64,000 bases of DNA from Hydrangea macrophylla (Eukaryota > Streptophyta > Magnoliopsida > Cornales > Hydrangeaceae), in contig CM066991.1 in the NCBI GenBank assembly GCA_033977485.1, forward strand, positions 52,740,850 to 52,804,849. Direction: 5' to 3'. The position numbers were made by a program, and so were the translations under genes. A model generated the notes under the pieces. It saw nothing but the letters and a program-made list of their open reading frames with translations. It made no database searches and was not told where the DNA came from. Of the stretch, positions 22,150 to 34,054 are shown one piece after another (position 1 is the first letter of the stretch; each line of letters opens with the position of its first letter).

Positions 22150-23700
22150 AGGATAAGTGATCAGCTACCACATTTTTTACTCCTTTTTATCTTTAATTAT
22201 TAAATTAAATTCATGTAGTAGGAGTATCCATCTAATAAGTCTAGTCTTAGTGTCTTTCTTTGAAAGAATGTATTTTAGAGCTGAATGATCAGTAAAACAG
22301 ACAATAGGGGAACCAATCAAGTATTGCCTAAACTTTTTAAGGGCGAATACTACGGCTAGCAAATCTTTTTCAATAGTTGAGCAGTTCATTTGAGCACTAT
22401 CCAGAGTTCTACTAGCGTAGTATATAACTGATGGCTCTTTATCCTTTCTTTGCCCTAGGATAGCTCCAATGGCAAAGTCTCTTGCATCACATTAATTCAA
22501 ATAGTAAGCTCCAATCAGGAGATTGCATAATAGGTGCAATAGTGAGATCCCTTTTAATTGCTAAAAGGAGTTTTGACGTTCTTTAGTCCATTCAAAAGGT
22601 GTGTCTTTGGACAATAATTGACATAACAGCCTAGAAATAGTACTAAATTTTTTTACAAATCGGCGATAAAAACCTGTATGCCCTAAGAATGAACGGATGT
22701 CTTTTACAGCGGAGGGAATAGGTAAATTAGCTGTAAGATTTATTTTGGCTTTGTCCACCTGTATCCCATTTTCAAAAATAATGTTTCCCAAGAAAATACC
22801 TTTAGTGACCATAAAATGACATTTTTTCCAATTTAAAATAAACTTTTTTCTTCACATCTCTGGAGAACTTTCTAAAGATTGCTAAGGCAATCATCATAGG
22901 ATTTGCCAAAATTTGAAAAATCATCCCTAAAGACTTCCAAATTCTTTTCTACCATATCACTGAAAATACTTAGCATACACCTTTGAAAGGTCGCAGGTGC
23001 GTAGCAAAAACCAAAGGGCATTCGGCACTAGGCAAAAGTTCCAAATGGACATATGAAAGTAGTTTTTTCGTGATCTTCTTGTGCGATCTCTATTTGATTG
23101 TAACCACTATAACCATCTAGAAAACAATAATACTTATGGCCCGCTATTCTTTCTAACATTTGATCCATAAAAGGTAAAGAAAAGTGGTTCTTACGGGTTA
23201 CAGCATTAAGTTTTTTTATAGTCTATGCATACATACCATCCAGTAGTGACATGAGTGGGAATTAATTATCCCTCTGAATTAGGAACAACTGTAATTCCTA
23301 CTTTCTTCGGCACAACTTGTGTTGGACTTACGCATTTACTATCGGATATTGAATATATAATGCCCATATCAAGTAGTTTGAGAACTTCCTTCTTAACTAC
23401 TTCCTGCATAATAAGATTAAGTCTTCTTTGCAATTCTCTTAAGATTTTAGCAATATCTTCAAGAAATATATTGTGAATGCATATTGAAGGTCTTACTCCT
23501 TTTAAATCTGCTATACTCCAATCAATGGAACTTTTATGCTTTTGAAGCATACTAATGAGTTTATTTTCTTGACTGGAGTCTAAAAGAGATAATATTATTA
23601 CGGGATATGTGTCATTACTACCAAGGAAGCATATTTAAGTTGTTTAGGGAGTTCTTTTAATTCCAACTGTGGAATTTGTAAATTAGCTGGAAGTGTTAAT
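22150..23700 (-). pseudogene. Athila 2 reverse transcriptase / RNase H remnant
   Basis: At 23550-23266 the RT entry region reads KHKSSIDWSIADLKGVRPSI ... MQEVVKKEVLKLLDMGIIY, as in Athila 1 at 35465-35275. At 22812-22561 the thumb/connection region reads HTGFYRRFVKKFSTISRLLC. At 22389-22177 RNase H reads [20 protein letters not shown] and [15 protein letters not shown]. Many stops and shifts lie between. The 5' end continues across the copia insertion at 49884. Confidence 0.85.
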
Positions 23701-23965
23701 TGAGAAAATCTAAAATATTTGATGGAGAGAGGCCCACTTTTCCATTGATGAATCTGTGCAATATAGAGCTACAATAATAGATGGAAAGTAGAGAAATAAG
23801 ACAAGCTAGAAATCAGCTTTGTATAGTTGACTAGGCTCTTGATTTCCCTTGATTGTGTGATGAGTTATTGAAGACAATAATAGCCTCTTGATTTTCTTGA
23901 TTTTTCTAGATTTTTCTCCAAGACATGCTCTATTTGAATCTTCATTTGAATTTCTTTCCTTATCA
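23701..23965 (-). repeat. Copia 3' LTR
   Basis: 265 bp, with TG at 23701 and CA at 23965. It aligns over its length with 49625-49878 but carries an extra 11 bp or so and many substitutions, indicating an old insertion. On the minus strand TTGTGGGGGCA next to 23966 is the probable polypurine tract. Confidence 0.9.
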
Positions 23966-25616
23966 TGCCCCCACAAGTTGGAGGGGGAATGATAATGGAC
24001 ACCCAACTTGCTTCGAAGGAGTGTGAAGGCAGCTTCAGGTACAGATTTTGTGAAGATATTAGCTGGTTGCGAGGAAGAGGAGATATATCAAGTGATGAGA
24101 GTTCCCATTGCCACTTTCTCGTGAACGAAATGGTAGTCAAGTTCGATGTGTTTCGAACGAACATGAAACATCGGATTTACTGACATATGGAGAGCACTAA
24201 GGTTATCACAAAACAGTTGAGGAGGTTTGGAGAGTGGAATACCAATATCTCGAAGCAAGAAAGTGAGCCAAGTAATTTCAGCAGTGGCAGATGCAATAAA
24301 AGCGATACTCAGCTTTAGAACTAGAGTGAGCTATTATAGGCTGCTTCTTGGAACTCCACAAAACACAGTTTGCACCAAGGAAGATACAAAAACTGGAAGT
24401 ACTTCGTCGAGTAGCAGGGCAACCAACCCAATCTGCATCACAAAAGCCATAAAGAGACAAAGAGCCATTAGAGAGAAAGCAAATACCAAAGTCTTGTGTC
24501 CCTTTGAGATATCAAAGGATACGCTTTACTTCTTTCAAGTGGATCATGGTAGGAATGTTGAAGTGATGGAAAACCCGATTAACATCATAAATGATATTAG
24601 GTCGAGTGAACGTAAGATATTATTGGAGTGCTCCAACAATGCTACGATAGGAAGAGGCATCAACAGGATCATGATCTGATGATAAGACTTTCTTGTTGAG
24701 GCTCATAGGTGTAGCATTAGAGGTGCTTTCAAGCATCCGAGTACAAGTAAGAAGGTCTTGAGTGTAGATTGCTTGATAGAGAAAGACTCCACCCTGAAAA
24801 GGCTTAATGGCTATACCGAGAAAGTGGTGAAGAGGTCCCAAATCAGTGACAGCATACTTAAGATATCATCAACGTAAAATAAGAAACAATGTAATGATAT
24901 TGTTTGTGTGTAGAACAAAAAAAGAGGAATCTGCCTTACTACAACAGAACCTGAGATGAAGAAGAAATTGCGAGAGTCGATCGAACCACGCACGGGGAGC
25001 CTGCTTGAGCCCGTAAAGTGACTTTTTCAAGAAACGCACATGATCAGAAAGGTGTGAGTCCATGAATCCAGGTGGTTGCTCCATATGCACTGTCTCTTTG
25101 AGATGGTCGTGTAAGAAGGCATTTTGATGTCCAACTATCGCGTGCACCAGCCAAGAGAAAGAGAAATGGGGATAACAAGTCGAATTGTTGTAGGTTTAAC
25201 AACTGGGCTGAAAGTCTCATCGTAGTCGAGTCCAGAAATCTGAGTAAAACCCTTTGCAACGAGTCCGGCTTTAAATTGCTCAATGGTTCCATCTTCTTAT
25301 ACTTGAGCCGAAAGACCCATTTTGACCCAACAATATCAGTGTTGGCAGGGGCGAGGAACAAGTATCCACGTATGATTTGCATGGAATGCATCCAGTTCTT
25401 CACGCATGGCACCAATCCATCTTAAGTCTTTAAAAGTGGTCTTCAAGGTTCTTGGTTCGGTAGGAAAATCTTCATGTACAATAAGAGCTACGTTGGTTTT
25501 ATTCAGAGGACACACATAGTCATGCAGGTATGCTAGAGGATGGCGATCTCGAATGGGACGCTTATCTTGATGGGCAATTGAATCAGTATTGTGAGTGGAG
25601 GTGGGATCTGAGGGAG
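23966..25616 (-). pseudogene. Copia reverse transcriptase / RNase H remnant
   Basis: 25620-25336 encodes the RT start (FPTEPRTLKTTFKDLRWIGA, HANHTWILVPRP). A shifted frame continues with [11 protein letters not shown]; 25147-24869 has QNAFLHDHLKETVHMEQPPG and KSLYGLKQAPRAWFDRL. LFYVDDILSM near 24910 holds the YVDD active site. 24841-24620 has MGPLHHFLGIAI, and 24460-24278 is RNase H (GFCDADWVGCPATRRSTS, SSSKAEYR). Frameshifts and stops separate all pieces. The 5' end joins 43527 across Athila 1. Confidence 0.92.
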
Positions 25617-25621
25617 GCAAG

Positions 25622-27255
25622 TGACACGAAAATCTTTTGTGTGCGCTTGTGTGCTATACCCAAGTGTAGGTAGATGTGCAAGTAGTATTCTGGTTAAGAC
25701 CAGGTCAATCCCATAAGGAAGGTTGTAAACTAATTACTTAGATTAAACTCCAAAAGGAAAATAAAAATTCAATGTCTAAGGAAGATGTAGAACACAGAGT
25801 TCCACAATTAACGACTACTAAAAATAGAGCAATTAAATTAAACTATGAATTAACTAATTAACTAAAGCGATATTTAAAAAGATGTTTCTTAACAAAAGGG
25901 GAACGTTGGGATCACACGAATCCGCAGTGACCTAGCCATCTACCATGCAATTTGAATTGAAGCTCAATGGAGTACATCCATTTACAGTATTCCCTATTTT
26001 CTAAAGATAAAGAGTCAATAGTCCTTTCATGACCGGGACTACATCATCACAATTGAGTTAAGAATACATGAAGGCGGTTTAAAATAATAGTCAAGACTCG
26101 CACTCTAAATGGTGTTAGCATTCAAAGTGGTTTGCAAAAGTTATTAAAGAAAAATGCCTCAAGGCTAAAAGTTCAAAAATAGTTATGAAAAACTGATCAT
26201 TTGGGGACAGTTTGATAACAAATCTCTAAAATAGAAAGTCTAGGAATACTGTAATGGATTATCTCAAGAATCTAAAGGTTCGATCGATCGATGCGCTTTC
26301 GATCGATCGAACACCGTCATCTCTCAATCGATTGAAATGTCTTCGATCGCTTGACTGTAACTCTGGTCCGATCGATCGAACTAACTTCGATCAATCGAAC
26401 ACAGGTTTTACACTATTGCATGGCAGAGACTAGAGATCACTATTTCATCATGATCTCCCAACTCTAGGGCTACTCAGACATGGTCTGGAGTGTCACAGAT
26501 CTCTTTTTAACGTAAATATTCATTAAGATTGCGTTTGGTTGTGATTTAAACATGCAATCTTATAAAAACTATGGATTAAGGCTAAACTAACATGAAAAGC
26601 TGTAAGCTATTCAGATTATAGACTATTGAAACTACTGACAGAATGTAAATAATCAATAAAACAAAACCTGGATGAACAGAACTTATATTAGACGATGCAA
26701 TCTCTAAAACCAAGCAATATCAATGATCACACCTACAAAAATAAAGCAACACTCTCTATCTCTCTATGAAACTAATGAAAAAACAAAGTGTGCATCCTAA
26801 GGGACAAGTTTACAACTTCTATTTATACCAAAACCTAAAGCTAGGGTTACAAAAATACGAATATGCCGCGTGCGCGTAGGTTTTTGATAAAAAGCATGTT
26901 CGATCGATCGAATGATCGCTTGAACTTTGAATGACTTGAGCGCTTAATCAAACTTTGATCGATCGAAACCTCGATCGCTTGAAGGTTCCTCGATCGCTCG
27001 AACTTTAATTTTTGTCTTTGAGTTGTCTTGCTCATCATCAAGCTTTCCTTTTATCTTGGTATTCATTTCTTCACTCAGCAAAACAATGATCTGCACAAAT
27101 AATAGCTAAAATAATACAACTTATCATAGCTTAATCATATTGTGTATAAACTAGCATTGTAATATGAATTGCAGATATAACACGGAGTTGTAAACTAAAC
27201 TAGTGTATTTCCTTCTTTTAGCGCGGTTCTTTTTTACAAATACCCCCACTTGCCA
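25622..27255 (-). repeat. Athila 1 3' LTR
   Basis: TGACACGAAAATC to CACTTGCCA, alignable throughout with 41875-43521. In the first 160 bases I count about 15 differences, mostly C/T or G/A. Contains palindrome clusters at 26278-26405 and 26899-27005 and a minus-strand TATA box (GGTATAAATAG, 26819-26829). Confidence 0.92.
26278..27005. repeat. TTCGATCGATCGAA-type palindrome clusters, Athila 1 3' LTR
   Basis: Two clusters, 26278-26405 and 26899-27005, made of TCGATCGATCGA, TTCGATCGCTTGA, CTCGATCGCTCGAA and similar words. They lie on either side of the TATA box at 26819-26829, as in the other LTR. Confidence 0.85.
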
Positions 27256-29319
27256 CAACCCCTAACTAGCTTATTGATAGTCCCTAGCGATAAAGCGATA
27301 AGAAAACAAGCTAACTAATACTACAATGACTAAAAGAAAAAAAATAAATTGAATCAATATATCCTAAGTATAAAGAGATAACTCCTAACTCACTTTCGCA
27401 AGAATCGCGGTTACATTTAGCGAATGCAACAAGCCGTTAAACCCCTAGGTTCCCCCTAGTGGACGATCGTTGTCTCATGCGGGTTTGCAGTGAATGTACC
27501 CACAAAATTCTCAATTTTAAGTTCAAAAAGATATAGACAAACTTTTAAACACTCCCCCCTATCCAACTGCTAATTTAGCTCTACAAAGACATATTAACCT
27601 CAAGCAAACCATGAAAGAAATCCACATGTTTCTCATGCCACCAAGATAGATATAACCTATGTATCACAGTCATGTATCTGTGTGTGTGTGTGTGTGTGAA
27701 ATTAACAGCTATGTGTCGAACCTTATTTAGAGTTATTTAGGACTATCATATTTCTAGAACTTGTAGTTTTAACTCATTTCTCACATGGATTTACACTCAT
27801 AAATGAACATCTCACAGGAACTTGCTTAATAATGATCGCTCATGATGTGAAAGCTCTGATAGGAGTGAATATTTTGGTTACTAATGCTTTCACACCTGAC
27901 TCAATAAAAGAAAAACATTTAGAGTGTATAGTCTCATGACTAGGATACTACTTACTAAAGGAGTGAACTACCATGGATAACTCAAGTCACAGATTCATGT
28001 TCAAACTAATTCATTAAGAATCATTAAGACTTTAAATTGTTTAGGTATTATGTAGTAGATAAAGATGATGAGAAAGAAAAAAATTGCGCGTCTTAGCATA
28101 TGATGGAGCTTACCTTTTTTTATTATTCCCCTTCTTTTTATTCAACCAATTTTTTTTATATAACTCCCACAACTACCCTCCTCCAATCACATACTTTGAC
28201 AGTCTATTAGATGCGCAATGGAGTCAATGTATAAGACTAGGAGTTTATACTTTCATAATAGAATTGGCAATTATTGAATCGGTGTGGGGTTCAAACGAAA
28301 CGGCTTCTGTAGGTAAGGGGATATGAAAAGTGGTTGAGAAATAGATATTGATGGCTTAACTCATCTTCTTAATTTCTTAGTTTTAGGCACTTCAATGTTT
28401 ATCGAGTTTAGTTGGTAGATCCTGAACGTTCTCCTCTAATACGCAGCCAAAATGAAAAAAAAAATTTAATTGAAACTAGTGCAATGATTTTATTTTATTT
28501 TTTTGTAAAAACATATCAAGAGAAACAATTAGAATTTATGTTAAAATCCCCTCAGAAACAAAAATTAGATCAAAAGCTCACTAAGGGTAATTAGTTTCCA
28601 CTACTCATTCTTTAGCACAATAGTCATATTAACACATTTTTAGGCTCTCTACATAGCTATCAACACATGCATATGGATGTTGGATACATAAAAGGTTGAC
28701 ACATGCAAACATCTTAGTGATACTAGAAAAACGCGTGAACTTAATTCATAAAAAGATGAGACTAATACGAATGTATCATTGCATTATAAAAACTAAACAG
28801 GAGTGGATGTTCAAAGTTATTCTACCAATAAAGTTCAAAAATTACCAAAAGTTTTGAAAATTCTCAATTTTAATTGAGATTGTACGATATTAACAATGAA
28901 AATATTCAGAGTGCTAAGTGCGAATATGTACAGGTGAATATCTATCTACATCCTACCCCCAACTGAAAATAACAATGTCCTCAGAAGTTGATTTTCAAAT
29001 GAAAATAGATGGATATCACCTGATACAAGCAAAGGATTAGCAGCAATCATAGCACCCTGTAACTGAAGCATACAAACTCCCAATAGCGAAGATCAAAAGA
29101 AAGAATATATAATGACAGCACAAGATCCATACAATATAAAATAACCAATCACTGGAATGATAACACATTAATAGTACAGACAGTCATCATAGTGTCCAAA
29201 ATAAAATATCTGAATAGTCCCAATATAGCCAAACAACCAAAAGAGTACGAAGAGAGAGTAGATAGAAAACAGCAAAATAAAATAAATACAACAAAACTCC
29301 CACTCTCAACTAGCATAAT
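27256..29319 (-). other. Athila 1 3' untranslated region
   Basis: It is homologous to 16795-18150 of Athila 2 near the LTR. There is a (GT)n run at about 27676-27701 and AT-rich sequence, and no frame that I recognise. Confidence 0.6.
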
Positions 29320-30649
29320 CTACTCATCAGCAATATCGGACAGAATCTCTATGGGAGTGGCAGGAGCATCAGCAGCCGGAGGCGGTGCTGTCAATGTAGA
29401 AGGAACAGTAGGATCAGCAGATGGTAGAGGTGGTGTCGTGGATGGTGCAGAAGTGAAAAGGATCAGTAGTAGGTGGGGCTGCAGATGATGGAGTGACACG
29501 TCAACTCCCAAATGAAGCAAAATCATATCCAACTGCACAGACATATGGGTACAAAGGCCCTCAAGTCGGATCCGAGCCTCATTATCCTCTAGCAATAAGG
29601 TATGCACTATCTAGAGAGACACAAAAAACGACTCTCACTGGGCATGAGCCTGAGACCGCTGTCTCAGCTCAAAATCCTGCATAGCAGCAATGGGGTCCTC
29701 CTCTTCCTCGGTATCTAGCTCCTCAGCCTCTAAGGTATCCCGGAAGCTGATCCCTCGGTGTCAGTACCGCTGTCTCTCCTCTTCTTGGCTCCCACTTTCT
29801 CCTTCCCTTTCCCTTTTCTCTTCCTCTTCTGTGCATTTGAGCGGCGGGCTGCTGTTTCCTCAAATCTGTTCGAAGAAGTCTGAAATGCATCAGGATGGAG
29901 GGGGAGCAATCCAGCATGGGCCACAACACTATGAATGGCCCACGCGCCCTTCAGATGTTTCTTCGCAGAAACATAGCACGTGGGCTATACCAAAAACTCA
30001 ATATATAACCGCGGGAGGCAGACCCGCTTTCCCATCCCACAGCGTATAAAGCATGAACGTACCACCGTGCTAACTTCTCGTGGTAGGACGTCATGAATAT
30101 GCAATTACACAGCACCAGATGGAGCATGTGGTAATCTTCAGTCAAGAGCTGGTCCTCAATCAGAGACGAGCCATTCCAGAACTAGACGGCACTGCTTGTA
30201 ATCTCTCGCATAATCATGGCATAAGGGAACTCAGGAGCTCCCACCCTATGGGGACAGTCATACTCGGGCTCGTTGGGAACTCCTAGAGTAGCAGATAAAT
30301 TCATCGGACTGAATGTAATCTCCCGGCCACAAAAGAAAGATCGATACGTGAATGGGGAGACCGGGTCCTTAATCATGGTGGCAGCAGCCTCTCTCACCCG
30401 AGAGATATTAACCCTCCTAGGCTGGGTCAACATCTGATACCACTATGACATCGCCTGAATCCTTGCTAAGAACTAGGGCGCTGAAAGCCACACCGTCTCA
30501 AGGGGTTGCTCTAACATAACCTTGCGGTGGCTAAAGAACCGCGTGTACCAAGACTGATCATACATATTCCGGAACCCATGATCGGGTACCGGGTCTAAAA
30601 TGGTCAAGTTAAAGGGCTTCTCCCTATGGTAGCCTGTCACAGGATTCAT
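29320..30649 (-). pseudogene. Athila accessory (putative plant transposon protein) gene, broken
   Basis: Starting from an ATG at 30649, directly after a good splice acceptor, the minus strand reads MNPVTGYHREKPFNL and QSWYTRFFSHRKVMLEQPLE, then past stops VSPFTYRSFFCGREITFSPM (30433-30182), RWYVHALYAVGWESGS (about 30070), a basic nuclear-localisation-like KRKRKGKGKEKVGAKKRR (about 29800) and a Pro/Ala-rich end with PIEILSD (29345). The R.F.GR.I.FSP..L...LG..N pattern fits the plant transposon protein/Athila ORF family found downstream of integrase. It probably acts in the nucleus; its biochemical role is unknown. Stops near 30473 and 30445 and frameshifts inactivate it. Confidence 0.6.
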
Positions 30650-30659
30650 TGTGGGAGAC

Positions 30660-30971
30660 CTAAAATAGGAAATGAAAAGAAAGGACGAATGAAACATAAA
30701 TAACAGAACCAAAACAAAAACTGCTTCTACATCAGTTCAATCGATCGAAGAATTTTTGATCGATTGAAAAGGGACTGGTCTCGGTCGCTTGAGCACAGTT
30801 CAAAAAATCGAACACAGAAGAAACACGGGGACAATGATGCAGTGCAAAAAAATAAAGAACCCGAGAAATATAAGATTAAAACTGTATTTAATTAGTCTTA
30901 AGACCAATGGGGGGGACCCCCATAAGAGGTGTATGGAAAGAAACTTATGGGGTTTAAAAATTGACCCTTAC
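30660..30971 (-). other. Putative 5' untranslated intron of the accessory gene
   Basis: On the minus strand the donor CTCAAG/GTAAGG (exon end 30972) and acceptor CCTATTTTAG/GTC (exon start 30659) both match plant consensus well. The intron is 312 bp and AT-rich. The acceptor is nine bases before the ATG. It contains one palindrome cluster (30736-30812). Confidence 0.6.
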
Positions 30972-31292
30972 CTTGAGATGAAGAGCAGTGGAGAGAGGAA
31001 GAGATGATGGTGATGACTTGAGGCACCAAGGATTCTTCAATAGACGTGTGTATATAGAGAAGTACAAGAATTGCTGGAGCTCCCTTCTCTGTGTACAATC
31101 GCTCGAAGGAATGAGGGAGAGAGAAAGTCTAAAGAAGTGTCTAAACGACGCCTCGTTTAAATACAATTCTCAGTCGATTGAACAAGTTCGATCGATCGAA
31201 CGAGCAATCAATTGAGAATTGTTCAAACGCTTGAGGTTGAAAATTGTCGATCGATCAAGTTTGGTTCAATCAATCAAACTCGAAATTTTAAA
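30736..31292. repeat. TTCGATCGATCGAA-type palindrome clusters at the internal promoter
   Basis: Clusters at 30736-30812 (AATCGATCGAAG, TTGATCGATTGAA, GGTCGCTTGAG) and 31168-31292 (GTCGATTGAAC, TTCGATCGATCGAAC, GTCGATCGATCAAG) bracket the TATA box at 31049-31058. They are of the same type as those in the LTRs of this element. Confidence 0.85.
31049..31058 (-). promoter_or_regulatory. Internal TATA box of Athila 1
   Basis: Minus-strand TCTCTATATACACACG followed by a CT-rich leader (CATCATCTCTTCCTCTCTCC) and then the splice donor at 30972. It is placed to drive the accessory gene independently of the LTR. Confidence 0.55.
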
Positions 31293-31588
31293 AACACTTT
31301 GAATAGAAATCATATGTATTCCCACTAAAACAAATAGTTCTGGACATACAAGAATAGTCTAAAAATAGTGCAAACGCAGACAGGTAAGCCAGAATTCACC
31401 ATCATAGTAATATAAAGTTATAAATTTTTTAAATAAAAATTTTTAATAGCATCCATTTTGTAAAAGTATAATCCCCAAATTGGCACTTGAGACCTTATTA
31501 CAATAGTAACTAAAATTTAAAACTAAAGAAAAATAAAGTTGTTGTCTAGGAGTACACTTCAATTGCTAAAAGATGGACAAATGAATAA

Positions 31589-32687
31589 CTACAACTGAAG
31601 TGGAACACTATGCATCGAACACAAAAACTTCTTCTTCCAATGATGCTTCATACTCCGCCAAATCTTCAACAATGGAGTCCAAACCTGACAATTCACGATT
31701 CCAGAAGGTTCTGAAAGCGTCAAGAATATCATCGAATGCGTCCGGGACCTCCAAAGAATTAAAAGTGCATGCAAGAGGTAATCTTGGTGAGCCTGGCGGC
31801 GTCATAGATAAAGGAGTGTAACTCCTCAGCTATTCGTTCTCTTGTGGTGGAGTACCAGGAGACCCTATGGGAGGTGCATGAAACAGTAGGTGTGGAAGGA
31901 ACACTGGTAGACCATTATGGAGCATAGTGATAATCCTGGACAAAGACAAACAAAAGAGAACCAAAAAGAAAGAAATTAATAAAACAAATGAAAGAACTAA
32001 AAGTGAAAGGAACAAACACAGAAAGACGAAAAGAAAATGAGATGTGACAATAACCTCACTATTGGTGGGATAGAACCATGTACACTAGCAGGTAGGGGAC
32101 ATTAAAGTCTGAACAACAAATAGCTCAGGTGCACGTAGAGGTATGGGACCAAATCGAGATTGAGAAAGTCATCAACAAATGTAAAAATAGCAATGTGGCG
32201 TTCAGGCACAACATCTTATAAATCACTCTCGTCCCATGGTTTCCACATCGAGTCATTCTCCCACTGCTCTAGGAGTTCATCAGTAACTTTACCAACAAAG
32301 TAACCCTCATCTTCTCCTTCTACATCAGGAAAATCCATGTGTTCAAAAGGATTGATATCGAGGAGAGTAGGTGGGTACGGGATGTATCCATGAGAAATGT
32401 CAAGGAGAACATTTACATCCGGCCCTTCATATGGTGAAAAGCAAATGCGACTTCTTTAGCGGTCCATGGAGGGTTTTGATATTCAGAATCAGCCCAAGAA
32501 CTAATCAAATGGACATCATCATCTATCATGTTGGAACCTGCAGTGGAGTAATATGAGGAATAGCGGATTAAGAACAACGTCACATTCACAAGGAAAAAAA
32601 AAAGACAAAAACAGACATAAATGAGAAATAACATAATGCAATAAAAGTAAAGAATACAACAACAAGTTGAGGATACACTTTAGCGTT
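31589..32687 (-). pseudogene. Acidic coding remnant downstream of integrase, unrecognised
   Basis: Several adjacent minus-strand frames have coding-like composition: SWADSEYQNPPWTAKEVAFA at about 32500, then in a shifted frame HGYIPYPPTLLDINPFEHMD and acidic VEGEDEGYFVGKVTDELLEQ at about 32390-32240, and EVPDAFDDILDAFRTFWNRE at 31760-31700. They could be one acidic protein broken by frameshifts. I do not recognise a family. Confidence 0.3.
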
Positions 32688-34054
32688 TTAGATTGAGGAA
32701 TAGTTGGGCTCATCCAGTTGGATGTGCTCAACTTCAGGTTTGAAGTTGTCCAAGAATGGCTTCAATCTTTGGCCATTGACCTTGAAACATTCATCGTTCT
32801 TTGGATTTAATAGCTCGACGACTCCATGAGGAAAAACATATTTAACGATGAACGGACTTGTCCACCAGGATCGGAGCTTACCTAGGAAAAGGTGAAGGCG
32901 AGAGTCATACAGCAAGACTTTCTGCCCCAGCTTGAATAATTTGCGAAATATGGATCTATCGTGGCGAGCCTTCAACCTTTCCTTATGCAACTTGGCAGAA
33001 TCATACGCATCTCTACGGATTTCCTCCAACTTTGTGAGTTGAAGTTTTCTTAACTTGTCTCCCTCTTTAATATCGAAGTTTAATGAGTATGTCGCCCAAT
33101 ATGCTTTATATTTGATTTCAACGGGGAGGTGGCATGCCTTTTTGTACACTAGCCTATATGGGGACATTCCCAGGTTTGTTTTGTAAGTGGTACAGTACGC
33201 CCACAGAGCGTCGGTCAATTTGTACACCCAATCTTTTCTATTTGAACTAACCATTTTTTTTAGAATATGTTTTATTTCTCGGTTAGCCAATTCTGCCTGC
33301 CTGTTAGTTTATGGGTGGTAGGCTAAGGCGATTTTATGGTTAACCCCATACTTTTTGAGTAGTGACTCTAAGGGTCTATTACAGAAGTGCTTTCCTTGGT
33401 CACTAATTAATGCCTTAGGGGTTTCAAAACACGAAAGAATGTCTTCTTTTAAGAAAGAAACAACTGTTCGATGATCATTTTGCCTTATTGGGATTGCCTC
33501 TACCCATTTCGAGATATACTCCATAGCAAGGAGTATGTACTCACAGTTATTCGACTTCGGGAATGGGCCCATGAAATCTATGCCCCAACAATCAAAAATT
33601 TTGATTGTGATTATAGGAGTTAAAGGCATAGAGTTTCATTTTGAAATTGTACCAAGCTTTTGACAGCGTTGGAATGATTTACAAAAAGAATAGGCATCCT
33701 TGAATATGGTTGGCCAATAGAAACCGCTATGTAGGATTTTTTGTGCAGTCTTTTGTGATGCAAAATGGCCACCACATACTTCAGAGTAACACGAGGTCAG
33801 GATTACGGTTATGTCTTCATTCTGAACGCAACATCGGATGACCTAATCAGCGCAATATTTGAACAAGTACGGGTCATCAAAGAAGAAGTGACGTGCAAAC
33901 CATTTCTTATCTTGATTTGACCAATGTCCGGGGGTTTCTCCCGTGACTAGATAATTTACTATATCTGCGTACCAAGGCAAACTGGAAACAGTCATCAGTT
34001 GCTCATCTGGGAATTCATCCTTAATAGGTAGCAGTTCAGTATTGTCAACAAACG
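32688..34054 (-). pseudogene. Athila 1 integrase remnant
   Basis: 33880-33640 is the decayed zinc-binding region (QKTAQKILHSGFYWPTIFKD ... CQKLG). 33629-33309 holds FDCWGIDFMGPFP (first Asp), KWVEAIPIRQNDHRTVVSFL and TPKALISDQGKHFCNRPLES (second Asp). After a TAA at 33309-33311, where relatives have Gln (HPQTN), 33290-32688 continues with QAELANREIK (catalytic Glu region), WAYCTTYKTNLGMSPYRLVY and a complete C-terminus ending NYSSI. Apart from that stop and the zinc finger it is well kept. Confidence 0.92.

Noticed and set aside
24227..24679. 150-codon plus-strand frame
   Set aside because: Lies opposite the copia RT/RNase H, whose motifs (YVDD region, GFCDADWVG) are clear on the minus strand.
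30182..30649. Envelope protein of Athila 1
   Set aside because: No signal peptide or membrane segment seen; the visible pattern and basic nuclear-type stretch fit the plant transposon protein family better.
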